DNA of 28,411 bases from Clostridia bacterium (lineage in GTDB: Bacteria > Bacillota > Clostridia > DUPQ01). The position numbers and the translations under genes were made by a program. The DNA lies in the NCBI GenBank assembly GCA_030592355.1, contig JAUVJE010000004.1, positions 1-28,411 of the forward strand, given 5' to 3'. Under the pieces are notes generated by a model. The model made no database searches and was not told the origin of the DNA. It saw only the letters and a list, made by a program, of their open reading frames with translations. Below are positions 14,665 to 22,084 of this stretch, piece by piece; the first letter of the stretch is position 1, and every line of letters starts with the position of its first letter.

Positions 14665-14855
14665 AGGGATTACGCAAGCTAGTGAACGCACCGAAGCATA
14701 GCCAAACTAATAAAGCGAGGAGAGTCACCGGTGCGACCGGACATCAGTGGTGTGCCGGCCACTTTTATGGTTTAGCAGTGCTAGGAATACCACAAATGTC
14801 TTCGCACATACCATTCTTTAGCCTTTTGGAGAAGAACATAGCGACAGTAATCCCT
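14665..14855 (+). ncRNA. Candidate structured RNA or element remnant of unknown type
   Basis: A 191-nt non-coding stretch closed by a perfect 9-bp helix AGGGATTAC/GTAATCCCT (14665-14673 and 14847-14855). Inside is a GC-rich nested hairpin around 14729-14763 (GTG and CCGG arms with CCGG and CAC). I recognise no known RNA family or transposase remnant. A 61-codon frame in it has no ribosome binding site and no familiar motif. Strand is arbitrary. It could equally be the inactive remnant of a small mobile element. Confidence 0.3.
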
Positions 14856-14910
14856 GTTATATTTTAATAAGTTGAAAAACTATGGTTGTTGCCATACCTC
14901 TTTCTAATAT

Positions 14911-14942
14911 AAAACGACTCTTTTCCATAGGGCTGTTTTCAT
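14911..14942 (+). repeat. Third copy of the tRNA-element hairpin
   Basis: Twenty-two bases (14911-14932) are identical to the hairpin part at 28387-28408 after tRNA-Ala and nearly identical to 14602-14623. Here no tRNA fragment precedes it, and the right arm is degenerate (GCTGTTTT instead of GTCGTTTT). It therefore appears to be a dispersed repeat or worn terminator. Confidence 0.75.
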
Positions 14943-14949
14943 TTGGTTG

Positions 14950-14958
14950 TGGTATAAT
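14950..14958 (+). promoter_or_regulatory. Extended -10 promoter upstream of the APS kinase
   Basis: TGGTATAAT, an extended -10 with perfect TATAAT (14953-14958), directly after the degenerate hairpin repeat. No -35 is visible. Predicted transcription start is about 14965, very close to the likely start codon of the downstream gene. Confidence 0.45.
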
Positions 14959-14982
14959 TTGTTGGCGAAGGCGGTAGATGTT

Positions 14983-15570
14983 TTGGGTTGTAATATTTTT
15001 TACAGCAATGGAAATATTAATGAAACGGACAGGGAAAAACTGACCGGAGTCAAAGGAGGGGTTTTTTGGCTCTTTGGGTTATCAGGTTCGGGGAAATCCG
15101 CTATATCCAGAAAGGTCGAAGAAATCTTGGTAAACAGAGGGATATTGAGCTTTAGACTCGACGGAGACAACCTGCGAAGCGGTCTTAACAGCGACCTCGG
15201 TTTCTCAAAGGAAGATCGATATGAAAATATTAGAAGAGCGGCTGAAACAGCGAAACTAATGGCCGGGGCCGGAGTAGTTGTGCTCGCAACATTTATTACT
15301 CCGCTTAAAGAGAATAGGAAAGCAGCGGAAAATATTCTTGGACCTTACTATAATGGCGTGTACATAAAATGCAGCCTGGAGACCTGCAAGAACAGGGATC
15401 CAAAGGGGTTGTACCAAAAGGCAATGAAAGGCGAAATTCCCCAATTCACAGGTGTATCGTCGCCTTTTGAGGAACCCGCCGGTAATATTTTCACAATTGA
15501 CACAGATAACATAGATGAAGATGCATGTGTGAGCATGCTGGTTAAATATGTAATGGAAATAATAAAATAG
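14983..15570 (+). CDS. cysC: Adenylylsulfate (APS) kinase
   Basis: Phosphorylates APS to PAPS. The P-loop is GLSGSGKS, followed by FRLDGDNLRSGLNSDLGFS and the DRYENIRRAAETAKLM signature, then VVVLATFITPLKENR, DPKGLYQKAMKGEI and FTGVSSPFEEP, all characteristic of CysC. Length from the chosen start is 195 residues, normal for a stand-alone enzyme. The start is doubtful: the frame has no ATG or GTG before the P-loop, and the best option is TTG at 14983 after AAGGCGG. The frame itself extends back to 14947, into the promoter. No ATP sulfurylase or other sulfate gene is in the window, so the use of PAPS here is unknown. Confidence 0.88.
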   Translation: MGCNIFYSNGNINETDREKLTGVKGGVFWLFGLSGSGKSAISRKVEEILVNRGILSFRLDGDNLRSGLNSDLGFSKEDRYENIRRAAETAKLMAGAGVVVLATFITPLKENRKAAENILGPYYNGVYIKCSLETCKNRDPKGLYQKAMKGEIPQFTGVSSPFEEPAGNIFTIDTDNIDEDACVSMLVKYVMEIIK

Positions 15571-15574
15571 TAAT

Positions 15575-15594
15575 AAGCCGGGGATGCCGGTTTT
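15575..15594 (+). terminator. Weak Rho-independent terminator after cysC
   Basis: AAGCCGG, loop GGATG, CCGGTTT plus one more T: a 7-bp stem with a short T-run just after the cysC stop. It may only partly separate cysC from the following operon. Confidence 0.5.
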
Positions 15595-15606
15595 AAAGGA
15601 GTAAAA

Positions 15607-16461
15607 ATGCCTGGATTATTCAGATACAATCAGGGACAGCAAAAAGAACCGGAACAGCCGAATGGCAAGTTCATGGGGCTAATCAGACTGTTGTGGCAGA
15701 AAGCCTGGGATTTAACAAAGATAAATTTAATCAGCCTGCTGTTTTACCTGCCTTTCATCATTGTTGCATGGTTGGCAACCTATTGGTTCATTCCACAGGA
15801 TAGAGCGGATATTCTAAACAGTGTTATTTATGCGGCGGAAGATTTGCAGTTGGCGGATACTATCGTGAGAATTATTTTTGGTTCGATTTTTATAACAATT
15901 CCAATCATTGTATTCGGTCCTGCTGCAGCAGGGGCTACAGCCATTTATAGAAGTTTTGTAAGAGGCCAGTCATACTTCATTTGGAATGATATGTGGGTTG
16001 TTATAAAAAAATTCTTTGTGAAGGCCATGACAATAACTTTAATTGATATTGCTGTAATGTTTATTTCGGGAAGGGCATTGTTTTTCTATATGAATGAAGC
16101 AGAAATAGTTATGCCTACCCTCCACAGCAGTTTTATGGAAACCATAATTGTGATGGTTGTACTGATATTCTTGCTGCTGTTTTTCATGATGCATTTTTAC
16201 ATATATCAGCTTCTGATTGAGTATGATTTAAAAATCGTTAAGCTATATAAATATTCATACACATTCGCACTACTAAGATTTTTCCCAAACCTGTTAGTGC
16301 TCATTGCTTGCCTTGTTGTGACAATTGGGCCATCTATGATAAACATCTTCATTGGCAACGGTGTATTTATATTTTTATCAATAGCAGTATCCGGTACGAT
16401 AATCAACTATTATTCTTGGCCGGCTATTGAAAAGCATTTTGAACCTATTGTGAAAAAATGA
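15607..16461 (+). CDS. DUF624 (YesL-like) membrane protein
   Basis: 284-residue polytopic membrane protein of the DUF624/YesL family. A short soluble N-terminus carries the family-like FMGLIRLLWQKAWDLTKINLISLLFYLPFI. Membrane segments are then seen at about residues 40-62, 88-112, 138-158, 175-200, 222-244 and 246-266. Family members have no established biochemical role but are often found in carbohydrate-utilisation operons such as the yes cluster of Bacillus, which fits the genes downstream. SD AAAGGAG precedes the ATG. It is the first gene of a tightly packed operon (28 nt to the next gene). Confidence 0.8.
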   Translation: MPGLFRYNQGQQKEPEQPNGKFMGLIRLLWQKAWDLTKINLISLLFYLPFIIVAWLATYWFIPQDRADILNSVIYAAEDLQLADTIVRIIFGSIFITIPIIVFGPAAAGATAIYRSFVRGQSYFIWNDMWVVIKKFFVKAMTITLIDIAVMFISGRALFFYMNEAEIVMPTLHSSFMETIIVMVVLIFLLLFFMMHFYIYQLLIEYDLKIVKLYKYSYTFALLRFFPNLLVLIACLVVTIGPSMINIFIGNGVFIFLSIAVSGTIINYYSWPAIEKHFEPIVKK

Positions 16462-16489
16462 TGCAAATAAGATTTAGCAGAGGTTTGAT

Positions 16490-17854
16490 ATGACACCGAA
16501 CAGGACAATCAACACAATAAATAAAGCTTACGGATATACAATCATAGGGAGTGATGAGGAAGCTGCATTACAAGCAGACAAGGACAAAATTTTGTTTGAA
16601 TTGGGAATCGGCTCCATCTTCGAATTCCTGTCTTACGATATATCAGAGTTTTCAGATATCAGAAAAACCATCCATTCCCGTAGGTTCTACCAATTGTTTA
16701 AAAGCATATTTGATTTTCCCGGTTTTAATATGGAATCTTTCCATAAAATACAAGCCGGATGTCTTTTTATCGTAGCCCTTTCCGGTATAACAAGGGGTAT
16801 AGGGGACTATATCTATTCGGGATTTGTTCATGATGTTCTTACATCAATCGGCAAAGTAAGCTCTGAAGACGATGGGCATACTACGTTAAATGAGAAATTT
16901 TTCTATATCCGCAATGCATTTGAAAGGTTTAGCCGTCTGTCTCTTGGCATTTACAGCCTTCAGCTTTTCACAAAATATGGTATGGCAATTGAGAAAATTA
17001 ACAGTGGACGCGAAGGTTATGCGGGACGTTTGCTAATAGAAATCGTCGGGGAGATGAACGAAGGTAAAAATGCGTATGAAAAAATTGACAAATTGCTTTC
17101 ACTTAATATAATAAGCCCTGAAAAGCTCGATATCATAATAAATGAATATATAAATTTTGCCATTGCTGATATAACTACACAAAATATTATTCCCGGAAGT
17201 AAAAAAGCAGAAAGAGCAAACAAAAAGCTGATTGAAGAAATATCCGACGAAGTACATGAAGCATTTTATATGTTTAAAACAGATGTAGCTGATCTCAATA
17301 ATCTAAATGAAAGCATACTTAAAACTAAACTCATATATGATGTCAACTATACAATAAAGGGTATCGGTGTATTATTTTCTTCATTGCTTGAAAGGTATGT
17401 CAGTCTATATGAACGGCTGTTATATTATGAAAGCAACTCATTTATTAAACGGCTTAACATGATTTTTTTAACCAGGGTACAGGAAATGTTTGCATCTCAA
17501 AGAAAGCAGGAACTCAATATTATTAATAACGAATGCATAAGAATCATTGAAGATGGCCTGCCCGGCTTCACAGTATATGATATTGAAGGTGTTCTAAATG
17601 CGCTGGAATTAGGCAAAACTCAATTTGATGCCGGTTATGGAACGAAACCCGATGATTCAAAGCGGGTTGCCCGTGAGTTGGACGCATACCTTGATGCAAA
17701 CCTGAAAACAGCTAATAGTATTCAAAAGGAAATGAAAAATAATCTTGCCAGGATATTAGGCCCAAAAGGCATTCCCGAAGAAGAAAAAAATATTTTAAAG
17801 GATATAGTAGTTGGATTTGATGCCATAATGGATTTTTTGGAGGAGGACGAGTAG
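16490..17854 (+). CDS. Unrecognised 454-residue helical protein in a sugar operon
   Basis: I do not recognise this protein. It has no signal peptide, convincing membrane segment, P-loop, Rossmann motif or metal-binding cluster. Composition is acidic/basic-rich and predicted mostly alpha-helical, with heptad-like stretches around residues 240-290 and 330-370 and an acidic C-terminus (FDAIMDFLEEDE). A more hydrophobic patch lies at 85-115 (AGCLFIVALSGITRGIGDYIYSG). SD CAGAGG precedes the ATG. Its TAG overlaps the GTG of the sugar kinase (TAGTG), so it is co-translated with that enzyme and probably acts in the same pathway. Confidence 0.85.
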   Translation: MTPNRTINTINKAYGYTIIGSDEEAALQADKDKILFELGIGSIFEFLSYDISEFSDIRKTIHSRRFYQLFKSIFDFPGFNMESFHKIQAGCLFIVALSGITRGIGDYIYSGFVHDVLTSIGKVSSEDDGHTTLNEKFFYIRNAFERFSRLSLGIYSLQLFTKYGMAIEKINSGREGYAGRLLIEIVGEMNEGKNAYEKIDKLLSLNIISPEKLDIIINEYINFAIADITTQNIIPGSKKAERANKKLIEEISDEVHEAFYMFKTDVADLNNLNESILKTKLIYDVNYTIKGIGVLFSSLLERYVSLYERLLYYESNSFIKRLNMIFLTRVQEMFASQRKQELNIINNECIRIIEDGLPGFTVYDIEGVLNALELGKTQFDAGYGTKPDDSKRVARELDAYLDANLKTANSIQKEMKNNLARILGPKGIPEEEKNILKDIVVGFDAIMDFLEEDE

Positions 17855-18966
17855 TGAAAATAGCAGCATCAACACCAAGCAGATTATGCCTTTTTGGAGA
17901 ACATCTGGACTATCACTCCCTTGAGGTCATTACAATGGCAATTGACCTGAGATTCAATGCAGATATCTCTTTAAGAACCGACGGACGGGTTATAATCAGG
18001 ATTAAGGACGAGAGCATCGATACCCTTAATCAAAAGAACGACTATTTGTCATATGAAAAATTTGAATATGATTTAACGAAGGAACTTATCTATGAAAACT
18101 CACGGGACTATTTTAAAAGTTGCTTTAATGTTATAAAAAAGAGAGGATATGATATATCCTGCGGATTTGATATAAAAATGGATTCAGATATACCCATAGG
18201 CAAGGGAATGTGTTCCTCAAGTACTATGATTGTGGTTTTAATTAAGTCGATTCTTGAGGCGATTAACGCCGATGCTAAAGACGACATATCAAGTATCGCG
18301 CAAATGGGATATGAAGCAGAGGTGGCGGAGTTCAACGAACCAGGGGGCAAAATGGATCATATGGCAAGTGCTTACGGGGGTATATGCAGGTTCGATTTCG
18401 CAAATATTGAAACCCCGGTTATGGAAAAACTAGATACCTTGCCTACCGGTGGATTTATACTCTTTGACAGCCTTCAGCGAAAGGACACGATCAAGGTGCT
18501 TGCAACCGCCAGAAAACCGGTTGAAAAGGCTGTTAAAATACTTGGGGTGCAAAGTTTAAGAGATGTCAGCCTGGAGGGAATCAACAAATCAGATTTACCC
18601 GAAGAATTAAAAGTGCCAACAACAGCCGCCCTTCGCAATTATGCAATATTGAAACAATTTGCAAAAAGGCACGCAAAGGGAGATTTAACACCGGATGAAT
18701 TCGGCGAATTGCTGTATGAACACCATTGCATATTACGGGACGGGCTTGGAATATCAACACCGGCAATTGAGGAAATCCTTGACACTGCTTTGGAAAACGG
18801 AGCTTTGGGGGGTAAACTCAATGGAACCGGCGGAGGCGGGTGTTGTTATATATTTGCCCATAAAAAAGATTTGGCAAAGATAAAGGAAGCAGTTGAAGAC
18901 AAGGGATATCCCGCAAGGATTATTCGAACAGACTACGGTGTACGCATTGATGGGAGAACTGAATGA
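17854..18966 (+). CDS. GHMP-family sugar kinase
   Basis: 370-residue kinase with all three GHMP motifs. Motif 1 is the galactokinase-like PSRLCLFGEHLDYH (residues 8-21). The ATP-binding loop is DIPIGKGMCSSSTM (motif 2, about 112-125). Motif 3 is GGKLNGTGGGGCCYIFA near 315-330. The GEHxDY segment points to sugar-1-kinases (galactokinase, heptose, fucose or uronic acid types) rather than homoserine or mevalonate kinases. Start is GTG with GGAGGAGG upstream, overlapping the previous stop. It overlaps the nucleotidyltransferase, a pairing typical of sugar-1-phosphate activation to NDP-sugar. The sugar is not determinable here. Confidence 0.85.
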   Translation: MKIAASTPSRLCLFGEHLDYHSLEVITMAIDLRFNADISLRTDGRVIIRIKDESIDTLNQKNDYLSYEKFEYDLTKELIYENSRDYFKSCFNVIKKRGYDISCGFDIKMDSDIPIGKGMCSSSTMIVVLIKSILEAINADAKDDISSIAQMGYEAEVAEFNEPGGKMDHMASAYGGICRFDFANIETPVMEKLDTLPTGGFILFDSLQRKDTIKVLATARKPVEKAVKILGVQSLRDVSLEGINKSDLPEELKVPTTAALRNYAILKQFAKRHAKGDLTPDEFGELLYEHHCILRDGLGISTPAIEEILDTALENGALGGKLNGTGGGGCCYIFAHKKDLAKIKEAVEDKGYPARIIRTDYGVRIDGRTE

Positions 18967-19718
18967 TGAAAGCAATTATACTGGGTGCGGGAAAAGGGAA
19001 AAGACTTTTAAGTGAAAAATATGACATGCCCAAGGTCATGCGAAGGGCGGCAGATAAGCCTTTGTTGTTTTACGTCCTTGAAAGCCTGGGTTTTTGTGAT
19101 GAGATAATTATCGTAGTCGGTTATAAAAAGAATAAAGTTATCAAAGCGGCCGGACCTACATATACTTATGTTGACCAAAAGGAAATGAAAGGAACCGGGC
19201 ATGCCGTTGCGGTTACAGCAAAAGCCCTGGAAAATTATAGAGGCCCGGTGATACTGACTTTTGGCGATATGCCTATGTTCAGAGAATCAACATATAAAAG
19301 AATGTTTAAAATACATGAAGAAACAGGCGCTGACTGCACTAATCTCACCTGCACATACGGCAAGGATGAAAATCTTCCGCATTACGGCAGGATTATACGG
19401 GATGAGAATGGAGAATTCGTGACTGTGCGCGAGCATAGGGATTGCAGTGATGATGAAAAGCTGATTAGGGAAACCAATGTCGGAGTGATGGTATGCAATG
19501 CTCCGGAGATGTATGATTATTTGGGAATGTTGAATAACAGCAACTCTCAGGGGGAGTATTATCTTACGGAACTTCCAGCTATTATGAAACAGCACGGAAA
19601 GAAAGTGGTAATACACAGCACTAATGATACAAACGAGGCAATGGGAGCCAACACGCCGGAAGATCTTGAAAACATAATAAAAGTGTTGGAAAATAGGAGG
19701 TTTGAAGCAAATGGTTAA
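18963..19718 (+). CDS. Sugar-1-phosphate nucleotidyltransferase (GlmU N-domain type)
   Basis: 251-residue NTP transferase beginning MMKAIILGAGKGKRL (the GAGxGxR signature) with the substrate lysine in MPKVM. The GTGHAVAV loop is the uracil/sugar site seen in GlmU, and LTFGDMPMF supplies the metal-binding Asp. NSQGEYYLTEL is another GlmU-like block. It lacks the C-terminal left-handed beta-helix acetyltransferase domain, so it is a stand-alone pyrophosphorylase. ATG 18963 or 18966 are both possible, each overlapping the kinase stop. Its 3' end overlaps the mutase by 8 nt. Confidence 0.88.
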   Translation: MMKAIILGAGKGKRLLSEKYDMPKVMRRAADKPLLFYVLESLGFCDEIIIVVGYKKNKVIKAAGPTYTYVDQKEMKGTGHAVAVTAKALENYRGPVILTFGDMPMFRESTYKRMFKIHEETGADCTNLTCTYGKDENLPHYGRIIRDENGEFVTVREHRDCSDDEKLIRETNVGVMVCNAPEMYDYLGMLNNSNSQGEYYLTELPAIMKQHGKKVVIHSTNDTNEAMGANTPEDLENIIKVLENRRFEANG

Positions 19719-21117
19719 ATTCGGAACAGGCGGCTGGAGGGCCATAATAGGTGAGGATTTTACAAAACAGAATATACAACTGCTGGTTCAGGCGTTATGT
19801 GATGAAATGCGGGAATCCGGAAAAGATGATAAACCTGTGATAATCGGTTATGACAGGCGCTTTTTATCTGACATCGGTGCACAGTGGATGTGCGAGGTGT
19901 TTGCAGGCAATGGAATAAAAGTGGAACTAATTGACAAGAATTCTCCCACCCCAATCATAATGTTTGAAGTGAAGAACAAAGAAGCTTATTACGGAGCAGC
20001 TGTAACCGCAAGCCACAACCCTGCTCTTTACAATGGTATAAAAATATTCACTAAAGGCGGCAGGGATGCTTCAATGGAAACTACCGACCTTATTGAAAAA
20101 CATATCACAAAGGTGAAGAATGTATCCTCAATGGATTTTGACGAGGCTCTCGAAAAAAATCTGGTTGTTAAAATTGACCCGTTTAATAAATATATAGATA
20201 CGATATTAAGTATGATTAACGGCGATGCTATCCGGAGCAGAAACCTCAGAATTCTTCTCGACCCCATGTACGGGGTTTCAAAGACAAGTCTGCAGACTAT
20301 ACTCCTGACATTGCGATGCGATCTTGAAGTTATTAATGACAGACATGATACTCTTTTCGGCGGAAGACTGCCATCGCCATCCGCGGAAACATTGACGCAT
20401 CTTAAACAACTTGTGGTTGAAGATGGATATGATATTGGAATAGGCACAGACGGAGATGCCGACAGACTTGGCGTTATAGATGACGAGGGGCGGTTTATAC
20501 ATCCAAACGAAATATTGGCGCTGCTGTACTATTATCTTTACAACAATAAGGGATGGAAAGGTGATGTTGTCAGGAATCTTGCAACCACGCACCTGCTTGA
20601 CGACATGGCGGCGGATTTTGGAACCACATGCCATGAAGTTCCCGTGGGATTCAAGCATATTAGTTCAGCAATGGAGAGAACCAATGCTGTTATAGGGGGA
20701 GAGTCCAGCGGCGGGCTTACAATAAGAGGCCACATTAAAGGCAAAGACGGTATATTCGCTGCAACGCTCTTAATTGAAATGATATGTGTTACAGATAAAA
20801 AGATATCGGAAATTTTAAACGAAATATATGATAAATACGGCTATAGAAGCATGGTGGAAAACGCATATAGTTTCAAAGCATCCCAAAAACAATCATTGAT
20901 GAAGCTTCTGTATGAAGACAAAGCACTTCCTGAATTCCCTTATGAAATCGTAAAGGTGAGCTATATGGATGGCTTAAAAGTATATTTTGCAAATAAAGGG
21001 TGGCTTATTGCCAGATTTTCCGGTACAGAACCGGTGCTTAGGGTATTTAGTGAAATGCCCGAAAAAGAGGATGCGGAAAAAGCCTGCGGCATCATGAAAG
21101 ACTTCCTGGAGGTGTGA
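19711..21117 (+). CDS. Phosphoglucomutase/phosphomannomutase family protein
   Basis: Alpha-D-phosphohexomutase moving phosphate between C6 and C1 of a hexose. 468 residues in four domains: active-site phosphoserine loop TASHNPALYNGIKIF, metal-binding loop GTDGDADRLGVID, sugar-binding loop GGESSGG and phosphate-binding loop RFSGTEPVLRVFSE. All are intact. The start is ATG 19711, 10 nt after AGGAGG; a TTG nine bases earlier would be too close. It sits between the nucleotidyltransferase and the epimerase, so it may feed hexose-1-phosphate into the same NDP-sugar route. Confidence 0.92.
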   Translation: MVKFGTGGWRAIIGEDFTKQNIQLLVQALCDEMRESGKDDKPVIIGYDRRFLSDIGAQWMCEVFAGNGIKVELIDKNSPTPIIMFEVKNKEAYYGAAVTASHNPALYNGIKIFTKGGRDASMETTDLIEKHITKVKNVSSMDFDEALEKNLVVKIDPFNKYIDTILSMINGDAIRSRNLRILLDPMYGVSKTSLQTILLTLRCDLEVINDRHDTLFGGRLPSPSAETLTHLKQLVVEDGYDIGIGTDGDADRLGVIDDEGRFIHPNEILALLYYYLYNNKGWKGDVVRNLATTHLLDDMAADFGTTCHEVPVGFKHISSAMERTNAVIGGESSGGLTIRGHIKGKDGIFAATLLIEMICVTDKKISEILNEIYDKYGYRSMVENAYSFKASQKQSLMKLLYEDKALPEFPYEIVKVSYMDGLKVYFANKGWLIARFSGTEPVLRVFSEMPEKEDAEKACGIMKDFLEV

Positions 21118-21118
21118 T

Positions 21119-22084
21119 ATGAAAATTGCTGTGACCGGTGGATGCGGATTTATAGGTTCCCATACGGTGGATTTACTTTTGAGAAATGGCCATGATGTTA
21201 TTGTTTATGATGACTTGTCAACAGGCTCGCCTGAGAATCTGGGCAGCGGGTCACGCTCTGTTTACGGCGATTTGTCAACGGGCATACTTGAGGATTTGGG
21301 TGCCGGGGCAAAACTTTATGTCGGAGACATTACCGACAGAACAGAGTTAGATGCTTTTTTTACCCAGGTGCGTCCGGAGGCTGTGATGCATATGGCTGCA
21401 CAGATAGATGTTCAGGCTTCAATGAATAATCCGTCATTTGATGCCAATGTGAATATTATGGGAACCGTTAATATTTTAGATATGTGTAATAAGCATGAAG
21501 TGAAGCGTTTTGTTTATTCATCGAGTGCCGCTGTTTACGGAATTCCGGAATATCTTGGAATAGACGAAAACCATCCCAAAAATCCAGAATCATTTTATGG
21601 TTATTCAAAGCTTGTTCCTGAAACTTATATAAGAAAAATGTCGGAATCCTGTGATATGACATACGGTATAATCCGCTATGCAAATGTTTATGGCCCAAGG
21701 CAGCGCGCAGAAGGCGAGGGCGGTGTTGTTGCAATTTTTACCAACAGGATGATAAAAAACCGTGACTGCATTATATACGGTGATGGTGAACAAACCAGGG
21801 ATTTCATATATGTAAAAGATATAGCCCGTGCAAACGTTTTAGCATTGGAAAGCAAGATGAACTTTACTGCCAATGCCAGTACATCTGTAGCAACTTCTGT
21901 AAACGAACTATTCAATGTAATAAAAAAACGGTATGGATATCGAAATAAACCCATATATAAAAATGCCCGTGAAGGGGACGTTGTACACAGTTGGCTGACA
22001 AATGACAGGATTATGCAAATATTGGAATGGAACCCGGAATTTGATCTGAAAGCCGGAATAAATGATATGGCCGGTGTAAAATGA
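21119..22084 (+). CDS. NAD-dependent nucleotide-sugar epimerase (GalE-like, extended SDR)
   Basis: 321-residue extended SDR enzyme with Rossmann motif TGGCGFIGSH (6-15), catalytic serine region VYSSSAAVYG and YxxxK (YGYSK), followed by RYANVYGPRQ, all typical of UDP-sugar 4-epimerases. Odd feature: after the NAD-ribose-binding aspartate a 19-residue unit is tandemly duplicated (residues 32-50 and 51-69, DLSTG...G twice, 10/19 identical), lengthening the loop before the second Rossmann half. SD GGAGGTG precedes the ATG. The stop overlaps the next ATG (ATGA). Confidence 0.9.
   Translation: MKIAVTGGCGFIGSHTVDLLLRNGHDVIVYDDLSTGSPENLGSGSRSVYGDLSTGILEDLGAGAKLYVGDITDRTELDAFFTQVRPEAVMHMAAQIDVQASMNNPSFDANVNIMGTVNILDMCNKHEVKRFVYSSSAAVYGIPEYLGIDENHPKNPESFYGYSKLVPETYIRKMSESCDMTYGIIRYANVYGPRQRAEGEGGVVAIFTNRMIKNRDCIIYGDGEQTRDFIYVKDIARANVLALESKMNFTANASTSVATSVNELFNVIKKRYGYRNKPIYKNAREGDVVHSWLTNDRIMQILEWNPEFDLKAGINDMAGVK

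Noticed and set aside
14731..14763. GTGCGACCGG resembling the 5' end of a group II intron (GUGYG)
   Set aside because: Only the first bases fit; there is no room for domain I and no partner domains downstream.
14682..14867. 61-aa plus-strand frame
   Set aside because: No ribosome binding site, no recognisable motif, and it lies within a region better explained by inverted repeats.
14640..14946. CRISPR array or phage remnant near tRNA-Leu
   Set aside because: No regularly spaced direct repeats and no integrase or phage gene can be read.
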